Assembly (NCBI RefSeq): GCF_049686335.1
Contig: NZ_JBAVHX010000035.1
Coordinates: 65,435-129,434 of the forward strand
Direction: 5' to 3'
Source of the DNA: Buttiauxella sp049686335
GTDB lineage: Bacteria > Pseudomonadota > Gammaproteobacteria > Enterobacterales > Enterobacteriaceae
DNA: 64,000 bases
Both the position numbers and the translations under genes were made by a program. The notes under the pieces are model-generated. The model was not told where the DNA came from. It did no database searches and worked only from the letters and a program-made list of their open reading frames with translations. Shown piece after piece: positions 9,079 through 18,700 of this stretch (position 1 is the stretch's first letter; every line of letters starts with the position of its first letter).

Positions 9079-10650
9079 ATGTCGAATATAGAAATTAAAC
9101 AACAATCCCCCGGCTCGTTTTATATAAAAGTCCATGAGACAGATAATGTCGCTATTATTGTTAATGACAATGGTCTGAAAGCCGGTACGCGTTTCCCGGA
9201 TGGACTGGAACTTATCGAACATATCCCGCAGGGACACAAAGCGGCATTGGTAGATATTCCCGTTCACGGTGAAATTATCCGTTATGGTGAAGTCATTGGT
9301 TATGCGGTGCGCGATATTCCGCGCGGCAGCTGGATTGACGAGTCGCTGGTTGAATTGCCAAAAGCGCCACCGCTCCATACCCTGCCATTAGCCACCAAAG
9401 TCCCTGAACCTTTGCCACCGCTGGAAGGCTACACCTTTGAAGGTTACCGCAATGCAGACGGCAGCGTCGGCACCAAAAACCTGCTTGGTATCACCACCAG
9501 CGTACATTGCGTCGCGGGTGTGGTGGATTATGTCATCAAAATTATTGAACGTGATTTGCTCCCGCGCTATCCGAACGTTGACGGTGTGGTCGGTCTGAAT
9601 CACCTCTATGGCTGCGGCGTGGCGATTAACGCCCCTGCCGCAGTTATCCCGATTCGCACGATTCATAACATCGCCCTGAACCCTAACTTTGGCGGTGAAG
9701 TGATGGTGATTGGCCTCGGCTGCGAAAAGCTACAACCCGAGCGCCTGCTGGAAGGCACTGATGACGTCCAGGCGATTAACGTCGCGGATGCCAGCATCGT
9801 GCGCCTGCAAGATGAACATCACGTCGGATTTCAATCGATGGTCGAAGACATCCTGACGGTCGCCGAACGCCATCTGGTGAAATTGAACCAGCGCCAGCGT
9901 GAAACCTGCCCGGCGTCAGAGTTAGTTGTCGGCATGCAGTGTGGTGGCAGCGATGCGTTCTCCGGCGTGACCGCAAACCCAGCGGTAGGTTTTGCCTCTG
10001 ACCTGCTGGTGCGTTGTGGCGCTACCGTGATGTTTTCTGAAGTCACCGAAGTCCGTGACGCCATCCACTTATTAACGCCACGAGCCGTCAATGAAGAAGT
10101 GGGTAAACGCCTGCTCGAAGAGATGGAATGGTACGACAACTATCTGGATATGGGAAAAACCGACCGCAGCGCTAACCCATCCCCGGGTAACAAGAAAGGC
10201 GGACTGGCAAACGTAGTAGAAAAAGCGCTCGGTTCCATAGCCAAATCCGGTCAAAGCGCGATTGTCGAAGTGCTTTCGCCAGGGCAGCGCCCAACCAAAC
10301 GCGGCCTGATTTACGCAGCAACACCGGCCAGTGATTTTGTCTGCGGTACGCAACAAGTGGCATCTGGTATCACGGTGCAAGTGTTCACCACCGGGCGCGG
10401 TACACCCTACGGTCTGCTGGCAGTCCCGGTGATTAAAATGGCGACCCGCACTGCGCTGGCAAACCGCTGGTACGATTTAATGGACATCAATGCCGGGACT
10501 ATCGCCACCGGTGAAGCGACCATTGAGGATGTGGGCTGGGAGTTGTTCAAATTTATTCTGGATGTTGCGAGTGGGCGCAAGAAGACCTTCTCGGATCAGT
10601 GGGGGCTGCATAATGCGCTGGCAGTGTTTAACCCAGCTCCAGTGACCTGA
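9079..10650 (+). CDS. garD: Galactarate dehydratase GarD
   Basis: Dehydrates meso-galactarate to 5-keto-4-deoxy-D-glucarate, the first catabolic step; an Fe(II)-dependent UxaA-family enzyme. It is 523 residues, as in E. coli. The start chosen is ATG 9079 (MSNIEIKQ, aligning with E. coli MANIEIRQ). A GTG at 9073 is in frame but adds two residues not expected from homologues. An N-terminal SAF-like domain (to about 95) is followed by the catalytic region with YRNADGSVGTKN and VVGLNHLYGCG, then GMQCGGSDAFSGVTANPAVG and TGRGTPYGL. A dense REP cluster follows the stop. Confidence 0.95.
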   Translation: MSNIEIKQQSPGSFYIKVHETDNVAIIVNDNGLKAGTRFPDGLELIEHIPQGHKAALVDIPVHGEIIRYGEVIGYAVRDIPRGSWIDESLVELPKAPPLHTLPLATKVPEPLPPLEGYTFEGYRNADGSVGTKNLLGITTSVHCVAGVVDYVIKIIERDLLPRYPNVDGVVGLNHLYGCGVAINAPAAVIPIRTIHNIALNPNFGGEVMVIGLGCEKLQPERLLEGTDDVQAINVADASIVRLQDEHHVGFQSMVEDILTVAERHLVKLNQRQRETCPASELVVGMQCGGSDAFSGVTANPAVGFASDLLVRCGATVMFSEVTEVRDAIHLLTPRAVNEEVGKRLLEEMEWYDNYLDMGKTDRSANPSPGNKKGGLANVVEKALGSIAKSGQSAIVEVLSPGQRPTKRGLIYAATPASDFVCGTQQVASGITVQVFTTGRGTPYGLLAVPVIKMATRTALANRWYDLMDINAGTIATGEATIEDVGWELFKFILDVASGRKKTFSDQWGLHNALAVFNPAPVT

Positions 10651-10661
10651 TACTTGTGAAA

Positions 10662-10842
10662 ACGGCGGATGACGCTAATGCTTATCCGCCCTACAACGGC
10701 TATCGCTTATCCGCCCTACAACTGATACTTGTGAAAACGGCGGATGACGCTATCGCTTATCCGCCCTACAACTACAATGGCTATCGATTATCCGCCCAAC
10801 CGATTTTGTAGGTCGGATAAGCGCAGCGCCATCCGACACCAG
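10662..10842. repeat. REP cluster between garD and the LysR gene
   Basis: Five copies of a CGGATGACGCTATCGCTTAT / GTAGGTCGGATAAGCGCAGC motif in alternating orientation between two convergent genes, including a direct duplication of TGATACTTGTGAAAACGGCG at 10650 and 10721. It is typical of REP/BIME clusters at convergent 3' ends. Confidence 0.8.
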
Positions 10843-10844
10843 CC

Positions 10845-11774
10845 TCATCCTGGCACTTTTTCGCGACACACACTCAACACTAACTGCCGCAGCCAGCGAT
10901 GCGCCGGGTCGGCTTCCGAACGCGGATGCCACATCAACGAAATGGTGATGTCGTTGGTTTTCACCGGTAACTCAAAAACGAACAACCTCGCCTCCCCTGA
11001 ATTGCCATTTAACCCCGGCTGGTTTAACAAGAAAGTCGCAGGCACCAGCGCCACCAAATCGGATGCCTGAGCCACCGCCAGCGCCGCCGGGAACCCCGGC
11101 ACCATCGACACAATCTTGCGCTGCAAATTCATTTCAGCCAGCAGCGCATCTACCGGGCCGGTTCCTTGTTCATGACGCGAAACCACGACATGCCCTAAAG
11201 CGGCATACTTCGCGGCGGTAATATCCCCGTCCATCTCCAGCGGATGCCCTTTGCGCACTACGCCGACAAATTTGTCACGATAGAGCGCGGTTAAGCGAAT
11301 TTCCGGCCCCATCTCGCCCAGAACCCCCACCTCCAGGTCGATTAAACCTTCACGCAAATACTTAGCCGATTTCTCAGGTTTGGGCATAAATCGCAACTGC
11401 ACAAATGGAGCGACAGCCGCCACCGCGGCAATAAGCACCGCGCCAAAGATTTCGATAAATCCCGCGTTGGTTCGTAACGTAAAACTGCGTTCAAGCGTGG
11501 CAAGATTGAGCGCCGCCGTTGAAGGGCGAAGTATCGAGCGCGCTTCAAACACCGCATTTTGCGTACGCTCACGGATTTCCTCGGCGTATGGCGTCAGCAC
11601 CATATTGCGCCCTGCCCGCACCAGTAGCGGGTCGCCAACCGTTGCACGCAGGCGGCTTAGCGTGCGGCTCATCGCCGACGCGCTTAATCCCAGACGACGC
11701 GCGCTGCTCGCCACACTTCCTTCAGCAAGAAGCACATCCAGGGCTATAAGTAAGTTCAGATCAGGTTCATTCAT
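10845..11774 (-). CDS. LysR-family transcriptional regulator
   Basis: About 309 residues from the ATG at 11774 (MNEPDLNLLIAL). A TTG 18 bp further upstream is possible but less likely. The N-terminal winged helix-turn-helix spans residues 3-60 (SVASSARRLGLSASAMSRTLSRLR), followed by a periplasmic-binding-protein-like effector domain (90-290). It is transcribed divergently from a YebQ-like MFS exporter 130 bp away, the usual arrangement for a LysR regulator and its target. The inducer is unknown. Confidence 0.85.
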   Translation of the reverse strand: MNEPDLNLLIALDVLLAEGSVASSARRLGLSASAMSRTLSRLRATVGDPLLVRAGRNMVLTPYAEEIRERTQNAVFEARSILRPSTAALNLATLERSFTLRTNAGFIEIFGAVLIAAVAAVAPFVQLRFMPKPEKSAKYLREGLIDLEVGVLGEMGPEIRLTALYRDKFVGVVRKGHPLEMDGDITAAKYAALGHVVVSRHEQGTGPVDALLAEMNLQRKIVSMVPGFPAALAVAQASDLVALVPATFLLNQPGLNGNSGEARLFVFELPVKTNDITISLMWHPRSEADPAHRWLRQLVLSVCREKVPG

Positions 11775-11904
11775 CGCGCAGAGTATAGCCAAAATAAAAT
11801 GAGAGAAGGCGTTTGGTGCAGGTTATAAATGCAAATGCTGCGCCTTCCGCCCTATCTTCTGCACCGCTATATTTCTGGCACATACAGCGAAAGAGATTTA
11901 AACG

Positions 11905-13299
11905 ATGGCGTTATTTACCGATCAACCCGGCGATGAAGGACTACCAGGACGCGAGCGCGGCTTAGCGATGGTCGCGGTGATGACCATGGCGGCGATGGTC
12001 GTTTTCGATGGCTCGATGATCAACATCGCACTGCCGCAAATTGCGCGCTCATTAAACGCCTCAGTCGCGACCACCGTCTGGGTGGCGAACGGTTACCTGT
12101 TATCTGCCGCGATGACACTCGCCATCTTTGCCGCACTGGCGAGCCGCCTTGGGTTCCGCGCGATCTTCACCTTTGGCCTCAGCGTTTTCACCCTCGCTTC
12201 TGTGGGTTGTGCGCTATCGTCGTCACTGGAAATGCTCATTGCTATGCGGGTTTTACAGGGAATTGGCGGGGCGGCGACATTAAGCATCGGCCCGGCAATT
12301 TTACGCTCGGTTTTCCCGAACCGCCTGCTCGGGCGAGTCCTCGGCCTGAATGCATTGCTGATTGGCACCAGCACAGCCATTGCGCCGATTCTGGGCGGAA
12401 CTATTCTCTCTGCGATGAGCTGGCAGTGGCTGTTTGCGATTAATATTCCGTTGGGAATCATGGCGTTGATTTTCACGATGCGCGTGGTGCCGAATAATCC
12501 GGCTTTAAAACGTGAGCCGTTCGATTATGCGGGTGCGCTTTTATCGGCAGTAACATTAGGCGCACTGGTGATGGCGGCCGACGCCTTCACACGTCCCGGT
12601 CACGGTGACCTGAAAATCGCGCTAATTTTCGCCTGCACAGCCATTGCCACGGGCCTGGCTTTCATCTGGGTTCAGCGACGCGCGACAAAACCTTTGCTGC
12701 CACTCACCCTCTTTGCTTCGTCACGCTTTTCACTGGCAGCGTTGACCTCGCTGGCCTCATTTGTCAGCCAGGGCATTACTTTCATCGCGCTACCGTTCCT
12801 GTTCCAGAGCGTTTACGGGTACAGCGCGTTGGTTTCCGCCCTGCTGTTCACGCCATGGCCCATCGGGATCATTCTGGCGGCTCCCCATGCAGGGCGCCTC
12901 GCCGACCGTTATTCGGCAGCGATCATCTCGACAGGGGGATTGTGTATCTTCGCCGTTGGCCTTGGGTTGTTGGCCATGCTTCCGGAACACGCACCAGCGT
13001 GGGACATTTGCCTGCGGAGTTTGATTTGTGGGATAGGTTTTGGCTGCTTTCAAAGTCCGAATAACAGAGAGATGCTGTCGAATGCCTCACGGGAAAACAG
13101 CGGATATGCCTCAGGTGTGCTGGCCATCATGCGCACCTTCGGGCAGTGCCTGGGCGCGGCATTTGTCGGTGTTTTCATGTCGCTTTATGCGCAGAACAGC
13201 GCCATACATCTCAGCTTGTGGATGGCGGTTAGCGCCACGGTTTTAGCCATTGTGCTGAGTGTCAGTCGTTTACGGGGGTATAAATTAGCGGCAGAGTAA
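11905..13299 (+). CDS. MFS exporter, DHA2 (YebQ-like)
   Basis: 464-residue inner-membrane transporter of the drug:H+ antiporter-2 type, with about 14 hydrophobic segments. Family features: DGSMINIALPQIARSL in TM1, WVANGYLLSAAMTL, the motif-C-like RVLQGIGGAATLSIGPAIL, and late YebQ-like stretches LLFTPWPIGI and CGIGFGCFQSPNN. It is divergent from a LysR gene, its likely regulator. The substrate is unknown. A REP element lies directly after the stop. Confidence 0.85.
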   Translation: MALFTDQPGDEGLPGRERGLAMVAVMTMAAMVVFDGSMINIALPQIARSLNASVATTVWVANGYLLSAAMTLAIFAALASRLGFRAIFTFGLSVFTLASVGCALSSSLEMLIAMRVLQGIGGAATLSIGPAILRSVFPNRLLGRVLGLNALLIGTSTAIAPILGGTILSAMSWQWLFAINIPLGIMALIFTMRVVPNNPALKREPFDYAGALLSAVTLGALVMAADAFTRPGHGDLKIALIFACTAIATGLAFIWVQRRATKPLLPLTLFASSRFSLAALTSLASFVSQGITFIALPFLFQSVYGYSALVSALLFTPWPIGIILAAPHAGRLADRYSAAIISTGGLCIFAVGLGLLAMLPEHAPAWDICLRSLICGIGFGCFQSPNNREMLSNASRENSGYASGVLAIMRTFGQCLGAAFVGVFMSLYAQNSAIHLSLWMAVSATVLAIVLSVSRLRGYKLAAE

Positions 13300-13307
13300 G
13301 ATGAGTT

Positions 13308-13341
13308 TTGTAGGGTGGATAAGCGCAAGCGTCATCCACCG
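13308..13341. repeat. REP palindrome
   Basis: TTGTAGGGTGGATAAGCGCA...GTCATCCACC, a single REP between the convergent 3' ends of the MFS gene and the PfkB kinase gene. Confidence 0.75.
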
Positions 13342-13344
13342 CTT

Positions 13345-14289
13345 TTACTGGCGTGCCATAAACGCTTCAATTTCGGCAAGCGTTGAAGTGCCTTCCATCG
13401 GGCCACGCTGGGATATCGCGAGCGAGCCGCTGGCATTTGCGCGGGCTAATGCATCCGGCACGCTATATCCCGCAAGGAACAGGCTGACGAACGTGGCACC
13501 AAAGCAATCCCCGGCTCCGGTTGGGTCAATCACATCCACCGGGTAACCGGGCACATGATATTGCTGCTCCTTGCTGTAATAACTGGCACCGCGTGGGCCG
13601 CGTTTAATCACCACATGGCTGATTCCGCGGGCAAACAAACTGGCGACAATTTTGTTTTCATCGCCAGTTTTGCTCAGGCCGAAAAAGTCCAGCTCGCCAT
13701 CGCTCGGCAGGAAGAAATCGGTGTAATCGAGAATGTATTCAAACGCCTGAGACATCTCAGGGATGCTGAGCATCTCTTTGCGGATATTCGGATCAAACGA
13801 AACCGTACCGCCATTCTCTTTGATAATCCCGATAGCCTTTCGCACTGCATCAATCAAACGAAATGAAAACAGCGAAGAGCCCATAACATGGAAATGATTA
13901 CACTGCCTGAGAAGGCGTTCATCAAGATGGTCAGCACTGAGCAGGCCGCAGGCGCTGTTAGGTAAATTAAAGATAAAATCGCGGTGCGTCTGGTTGCGGT
14001 AACTGACAAATGCGCTTCCGGTTGTCGCTTTTTGCAACACAGAAATACCCTGGACATTTACGCCATCTCGCGTCAGACGGGCAATATTCATCTCGCCAAA
14101 TGCGTCACTTCCGACGCAACTAAACAGCAGCGAATTGAAGCCCAACTTCGCCACCTGGTCGGCAAAAATGGCAGGCGCTCCGCTCGGATACGGCCCCCAA
14201 AATTCCCCTGGAGCGCTGAAACCCTGATTTTCTTTTTTCGCCAGAAATTCGACAAGTAATTCACCAAGTGTCGCGATGGTCACGTTCAT
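13345..14289 (-). CDS. PfkB-family sugar kinase (tagatose-kinase-like)
   Basis: 314-residue ribokinase-family ATP-dependent sugar kinase. The N-terminal substrate-binding segment contains YPSGAPAIFADQVAKLG (residues 34-50), and GSALF-like strands follow. The C-terminal catalytic signature is VIDPTGAGDCFGATFVSLFL (Asp in GAGD as general base) near 253-272. The SGAPAIF stretch recalls proteins annotated as tagatose kinase, and the locus agrees, but a 2-keto-3-deoxygluconate or fructose kinase cannot be excluded. It follows the DeoR regulator by 10 bp and forms an operon with it, divergent from gatY. If it acts on unphosphorylated tagatose it would be a second entry route beside the PTS. Confidence 0.7.
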   Translation of the reverse strand: MNVTIATLGELLVEFLAKKENQGFSAPGEFWGPYPSGAPAIFADQVAKLGFNSLLFSCVGSDAFGEMNIARLTRDGVNVQGISVLQKATTGSAFVSYRNQTHRDFIFNLPNSACGLLSADHLDERLLRQCNHFHVMGSSLFSFRLIDAVRKAIGIIKENGGTVSFDPNIRKEMLSIPEMSQAFEYILDYTDFFLPSDGELDFFGLSKTGDENKIVASLFARGISHVVIKRGPRGASYYSKEQQYHVPGYPVDVIDPTGAGDCFGATFVSLFLAGYSVPDALARANASGSLAISQRGPMEGTSTLAEIEAFMARQ

Positions 14290-14299
14290 ACGTTTTCCT

Positions 14300-15133
14300 T
14301 CACCGTGCTGGATGCAGGTCAGGATTAATCCAGGTCAGGCATTCGTTGTTGGTGTAACTGTTTGATAACCCAGAGGCAAGAAATCGCGAATGATATTCTG
14401 CCGCCACCATCTGCGGCGTTATCACCGCACTGACATTTTCAATCGCCCCAACCGCATGGCGCGCTTCACCGTGCACCGGGCGTTTAGCGATAACCACGAC
14501 ACACTGCGAGCTGGCATTAATCGACTCACGGAGCAAAGCCGCAGTAGCTTCACTGGCAACATTTAGCGTGCCATCGTCACTAATGCTCTCGACAACAACC
14601 ATGCTGCGCGAAGGTTGATACTGCCTGAGAGACTGAATAGCCAGTTCGCCACCCAGCGTTTGACCACCAGCTTCCAGAACTCCGCCGAGTAAAACCATTT
14701 CACCATCAATGTAATCACGCGCGGGTGCAACATGGGCCAAATCATTAACCACCAGACACAGCTCCCTGTACTCAGCCATGAAGGGAATTGATTTACGCAA
14801 CACGTCACCGGGGCCCAAATAAACAGTTTCGCCGTCACGAACCTGGCGGGCAACCTGACGGGCAAGTTCGAGCACGATTGCATTATCTAATGGCTGCGCA
14901 TGCGAGGTTTCACGCCCCACGGTGACATTCATTGGCTGAGCAGTATAAATGGCTCCACCAAAGGAGCGTTTTAGATAGCCCTGCTGCTCCAGATAATTGA
15001 GATCGTTACGGATCGTGACACCCGATACTGCAAGCATCTCCGCAAGATCGTCCACTTTTATCTCGCCGGTTTTACGGACGATCTCTGCGATATCCAGGCG
15101 CCTTTTCAACAGACTGGTAGAGGGTTTTGCCAC
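14300..15133 (-). CDS. DeoR-family regulator of the tagatose genes (predicted)
   Basis: 277-residue DeoR-type repressor. The N-terminal HTH is at residues 8-60 (VDDLAEMLAVSGVTIRNDLNYLEQQGYL), followed by a sugar-phosphate-sensing DeoRC domain with LVVNDLAHVAPARDYID and LLGGVLEAGGQTLGG. The family usually has a longer VTN-type loop; here the equivalent is VVNDLA. It is divergent from gatY with a 332-bp gap that holds several ATAACTTTCA-type repeats, the kind of site AgaR/DeoR proteins bind, including one just upstream of this gene itself. Autoregulation is therefore likely. Confidence 0.85.
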   Translation of the reverse strand: MAKPSTSLLKRRLDIAEIVRKTGEIKVDDLAEMLAVSGVTIRNDLNYLEQQGYLKRSFGGAIYTAQPMNVTVGRETSHAQPLDNAIVLELARQVARQVRDGETVYLGPGDVLRKSIPFMAEYRELCLVVNDLAHVAPARDYIDGEMVLLGGVLEAGGQTLGGELAIQSLRQYQPSRSMVVVESISDDGTLNVASEATAALLRESINASSQCVVVIAKRPVHGEARHAVGAIENVSAVITPQMVAAEYHSRFLASGLSNSYTNNECLTWINPDLHPAR

Positions 15134-15174
15134 AACATGACCTTTTGGGCTGGTGTTCAGGGTGCATTCCCCGA

Positions 15175-15467
15175 CTAATAACTTTCATTTTTAAATTTCC
15201 ACTGGGTGAAGTCAAATGCACAACTGCTTGCCATGATTGAAAAATAAAAATAATACAATATTTTCAATTAGTTAATGGTAAGCAACAATCTCACCACAAC
15301 TTACAAAACAAAATTAAAATACATCTAATAACTTTCATTTTATAAAAATGATCGCATTTTTGCGGCAAGGATCACAACTAACAGCGAGGATGATCGCTAC
15401 ATTACTTTCAAAACGAAGGTTAAATTGAAATTTAACTTTAATATTGAAAGTTATCGGAGAAAGTTAT
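15175..15467. promoter_or_regulatory. Repeated ATAACTTTCA operators between the DeoR gene and gatY
   Basis: A 17-bp direct repeat CTAATAACTTTCATTTT occurs at 15175-15191 and 15325-15341. A related TTACTTTCAAAA lies at 15402-15413, an inverted copy TTGAAAGTTAT at 15444-15454, and GAAAGTTAT at 15459-15467 overlaps the gatY RBS/start. E. coli AgaR-type DeoR proteins bind CTTTC-repeats, so these are good repressor operators for both divergent promoters. The gap 15134-15465 otherwise holds AT-rich promoter sequence. Confidence 0.6.
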
Positions 15468-16320
15468 GTTCATCATTTCCAGCAAGAATATGCTCATCAA
15501 AGCACAACAGTTCGGATATGCAGTCCCTGCTTTTAACATTCATAACCTTGAAACCCTTCAGGTCGTCGTGGAAACCGCTGCAGAAATGCGATCACCGTTG
15601 ATTGTTGCGGGCACGCCTGGAACCTTTAGTTATGCCGGGACAGGAAACATCGTGGCGATCGCTGGAGATCTGGCTCGTGAATACAACCTTCCTCTGGCGA
15701 TTCATCTCGATCACCATGAATCCCTCCCGGATATCGAAACCAAAGTTCATGCGGGAATTCGTTCGGTAATGATCGATGGCTCTCATTTTCCTTTTGAAGA
15801 AAACGTGGCGCTGGTAAAGGAAGTTGTCGATTTCTGCCATCGTTATGATGTGAGTGTGGAAGCGGAATTAGGGCGTCTGGGTGGTGTTGAAGACGATCTG
15901 GTCGTTGATAGTAAAGACGCGCTTTATACCAACCCCCAACAAGCCCGCGAGTTTATTACCCGCACGGGAATTGACTCGCTGGCAGTGGCAATTGGCACGG
16001 CACACGGGCTATATGCCGCAGAGCCTAAACTCGACTTCGACCGCCTGGCTGAGATCCGTGCTCAGGTGGATATTCCGCTAGTTTTACACGGCGCATCAGG
16101 CCTGTCAGAAAGTGACATCCGCCGGGCCATCAGCCTGGGCGTTTGCAAAGTGAATGTGGCTACCGAACTGAAAATCGCTTTCTCCGATGCACTCAAACAG
16201 TATTTTACGCAAAACCCGAAAGCGAACGATCCCCGCCATTACATGCAGCCTGCGAAACAGGCGATGAAAGAGGTGGTGCGTAAAGTTATCACCGTCTGTG
16301 GTTGTGAAGGGCAACTGTAA
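15466..16320 (+). CDS. gatY: Tagatose-1,6-bisphosphate aldolase, catalytic subunit GatY
   Basis: Class II zinc aldolase that cleaves D-tagatose 1,6-bisphosphate to dihydroxyacetone phosphate and glyceraldehyde 3-phosphate. It is 284 residues, as in E. coli GatY. Landmarks: YAVPAFNIHNLETLQVVVE near 18-36, zinc-ligand HLDHHES near 79-85, VSVEAELGRLGG near 127-138, AIGTAHGLYA near 176-185 with a zinc His, and VLHGASGLS near 204-212. Full activity in E. coli needs GatZ, which is encoded here 3.4 kb downstream. It is the first gene of a tagatose PTS operon. Confidence 0.93.
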   Translation: MFIISSKNMLIKAQQFGYAVPAFNIHNLETLQVVVETAAEMRSPLIVAGTPGTFSYAGTGNIVAIAGDLAREYNLPLAIHLDHHESLPDIETKVHAGIRSVMIDGSHFPFEENVALVKEVVDFCHRYDVSVEAELGRLGGVEDDLVVDSKDALYTNPQQAREFITRTGIDSLAVAIGTAHGLYAAEPKLDFDRLAEIRAQVDIPLVLHGASGLSESDIRRAISLGVCKVNVATELKIAFSDALKQYFTQNPKANDPRHYMQPAKQAMKEVVRKVITVCGCEGQL

Positions 16321-16330
16321 GGAGTGTACT

Positions 16331-17245
16331 GTGATTTATACACTGACTCTCAACACAGCTATCGACATGAACATTTTTACCGACCCCATCGCCCCGGAGG
16401 TGGTGAACCGGACTCACCACACGGAGTATTGCCCTAATGGAAAAGGGGTTAACGTCGCGCTGATATTGAATCACTTTAAAAAACCCGCGCACGTGCTCGG
16501 TATCTTCGGTGGTTTTACTGGACGCTATATTGTTGAGGAGCTACATAAAAAGAGAATTGGCGTCACACCTGCCTGGGTAGAAGAACCTACAAGAATTAAT
16601 ATTTTTATTAATGATGGCACGCATGAATATAAATTAGTTAATCCTGGTTCTTATATCAATGACGACTGCAAACAGCAAATTATCAATACGATTTCACAGT
16701 TAAATGATGCCAGGCAGCTGGTCATAAGTGGAAGTTTACCGCAAGGCATAGAAAGCAGTTTTTACGCTGAGATAATGACTTTGTGCCAGATGAAAAAAAT
16801 CAACGTCATTCTGGATATTAGCCATCCGGTATTACGTGAGCTTCTGGAATTCAAACCGCTATTGATTAAGCCAAATGATGAAGAAGTGGCGGAGATATTC
16901 GGTTTATCTGTCAGCAATCATCAGCAAGCCAAAGCAGCCCTGGCTGAAATGCACGCACTCGGTGCACAGAATATTTTGCTGACGCTTGGCGCGCGGGGAA
17001 TGTATTTCTCTAATGGAAGTCGCTGTTGGTTTTGTACCGCCCCAGCCATTGAGCTGGTGAGTTCTGCCTGCGCGGGTGATGCAGCCCTGGCTGCGTTTCT
17101 CAGTATCTGGCTAAACCGCAATGATGTTGAAAGTGCTTTAGCACTCGCTAGCGCAACGGGAGCCGATGTAGCAAGCTCCGCCGGATTAGGCAAGCTCAAC
17201 GCAATCATGACTTTGCTACCTCATATCAAGGTCGAACAACTGTAG
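16331..17245 (+). CDS. tagK: Tagatose-1-phosphate/1-phosphofructokinase-like PfkB kinase
   Basis: 304-residue PfkB kinase of the FruK/LacC branch, from the GTG at 16331 (VIYTLTLNTAIDMN), preceded by AAGGAG. Predicted reaction: D-tagatose 1-phosphate to D-tagatose 1,6-bisphosphate, the GatY substrate. Features are NGKGVNVALIL near 38-48, VISGSLPQGI near 128, KPNDEEVAEIFG near 180 and the catalytic SSACAGDAALAAF near 242-254. The usual GAGD reads CAGD here, but Asp is retained. It lies 10 bp after gatY and 24 bp before the EIIBC gene. The symbol follows the Klebsiella oxytoca tag genes from memory; substrate is inferred from context. Confidence 0.75.
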   Translation: MIYTLTLNTAIDMNIFTDPIAPEVVNRTHHTEYCPNGKGVNVALILNHFKKPAHVLGIFGGFTGRYIVEELHKKRIGVTPAWVEEPTRINIFINDGTHEYKLVNPGSYINDDCKQQIINTISQLNDARQLVISGSLPQGIESSFYAEIMTLCQMKKINVILDISHPVLRELLEFKPLLIKPNDEEVAEIFGLSVSNHQQAKAALAEMHALGAQNILLTLGARGMYFSNGSRCWFCTAPAIELVSSACAGDAALAAFLSIWLNRNDVESALALASATGADVASSAGLGKLNAIMTLLPHIKVEQL

Positions 17246-17269
17246 ACATAAACTTATACAGGTCTGCTT

Positions 17270-18700
17270 ATGAAAAAAATAATCGCGGTTACCGGCTGCC
17301 CTACCGGTATTGCTCATACTTTTATGGCTGAAGAAGCATTAAAGCATGCAGCAAAGAAACTCTCAGTCGATATTAAAGTAGAAACAAACGGAGCGAGCGG
17401 TGTAGAAAATGCAATTATTGCAGAAGATTTAATCGGTATAGCGGGTGTCATTATTGCTGCGGATAAAGACGTTAATCCCGATAGATTTAATGGACTACCT
17501 GTAATAGAAGTTCCCGTTAAAGAAGCTATTCACCATCCAGTAGATTTAATAAATAAAATCCTTAACGGTGAGGTGACGGTAAGAAAAGGAGAGAAAAGCA
17601 CTTCTGCACTACCAATGGAAAAAGAATCCTTCGGGCGTCAGACTTATAAACATCTGATGAGTGGTGTATCGAATATGCTTCCGTTTGTGGTCGCTGGAGG
17701 GATATTAATCGCTATCTCATTTTTATGGGGTATATATTCAGCTGATGCGAAATCCGTTGAATATAACGCCATTGCAGCCATGTTGATGAAAATCGGCCAG
17801 CAGGCCTTTTCGATTATGGTGCCAGTATTCACCGCTTATATTGCCTACTCGATTTCGGGCAGACCTGGCATGGTGGCGGGATTTGTCGGCGGGCTGTTGG
17901 CGAACGCTACGGGCGCAGGCTTTCTTGGCGGCATTATTGCAGGCTTCGCAGCGGGTTATTTAATGTTATGGGTGAAAAATCTTCTCGCGGGTTTACCACG
18001 ACAATATGAAGGGCTGAAGTCGATTTTTATTATGCCGCTGATTGGCGTACTGGTGATTGGCGTATTAATGGTACTGCTCGGTCAACCTATCGCCGCTATT
18101 AATAACGGTATGATGAACTGGCTTGCTTCATTACAGGACTCCAACCCTATCCTGCTGGGTATTGTAGTTGGCGCGATGTGCTCCTTTGACTTTGGCGGCC
18201 CAGTGAACAAAGCCGCGTATGTTACCGGCACTTTACTGCTTGGGCAGGGGAATTACTACTTTATGGCTGGAGTTTCCGCAGCCTGCATTACCCCACCGTT
18301 GGTGATAGCCCTGGCCACAACCTTCTTCCCGAAAGGTTTTAATGAAGAAGAACGCGCCGCAGGGATGGTGAACTACATTCTCGGCTGCACGCATATCACC
18401 GAAGGCGCGATTCCTTTTGCGGCAAAAGATCCACTGCGCGTGATCCCGATGATGATGATTGCCTCAAGTATTTCCGCAGTGCTGAGCTATAGCCTGCATA
18501 TTCAGGTTCCGGCACCACACGGTGGATTCCTGATCCTACCGTTAGTGAGTAAACCTCTGGCATGGGTGCTGTGTATTCTGGCGGGTTCTGCCTGTGGCGC
18601 GCTAATGCTTGGCAGTTGGCGTTTATGGTTGATGCGCAAACATCCTGCGGATCCAGCTGAAATTCAGGTGCAACAAGGAGGCCAAAATGCAGCTCTGTGA
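17270..18700 (+). CDS. tagT: PTS fructose-type EIIBC permease (predicted D-tagatose)
   Basis: 476-residue inner-membrane PTS permease. The IIB domain covers residues 1-100 with phospho-Cys10 in VTGCPTGIAHTFMAEEA; a linker (100-118) leads to a IIC domain with about ten hydrophobic segments, including SISGRPGMVAGFVGG, DFGGPVNKAAY and CTHITEGAIPFAAKDP, hallmarks of the fructose IIC family. It lacks the extra IIB' domain of E. coli FruA. It overlaps the downstream EIIA-HPr gene by 14 bp. Association with gatY and a FruK-like kinase points to tagatose rather than fructose; that is inference. Confidence 0.85.
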   Translation: MKKIIAVTGCPTGIAHTFMAEEALKHAAKKLSVDIKVETNGASGVENAIIAEDLIGIAGVIIAADKDVNPDRFNGLPVIEVPVKEAIHHPVDLINKILNGEVTVRKGEKSTSALPMEKESFGRQTYKHLMSGVSNMLPFVVAGGILIAISFLWGIYSADAKSVEYNAIAAMLMKIGQQAFSIMVPVFTAYIAYSISGRPGMVAGFVGGLLANATGAGFLGGIIAGFAAGYLMLWVKNLLAGLPRQYEGLKSIFIMPLIGVLVIGVLMVLLGQPIAAINNGMMNWLASLQDSNPILLGIVVGAMCSFDFGGPVNKAAYVTGTLLLGQGNYYFMAGVSAACITPPLVIALATTFFPKGFNEEERAAGMVNYILGCTHITEGAIPFAAKDPLRVIPMMMIASSISAVLSYSLHIQVPAPHGGFLILPLVSKPLAWVLCILAGSACGALMLGSWRLWLMRKHPADPAEIQVQQGGQNAAL

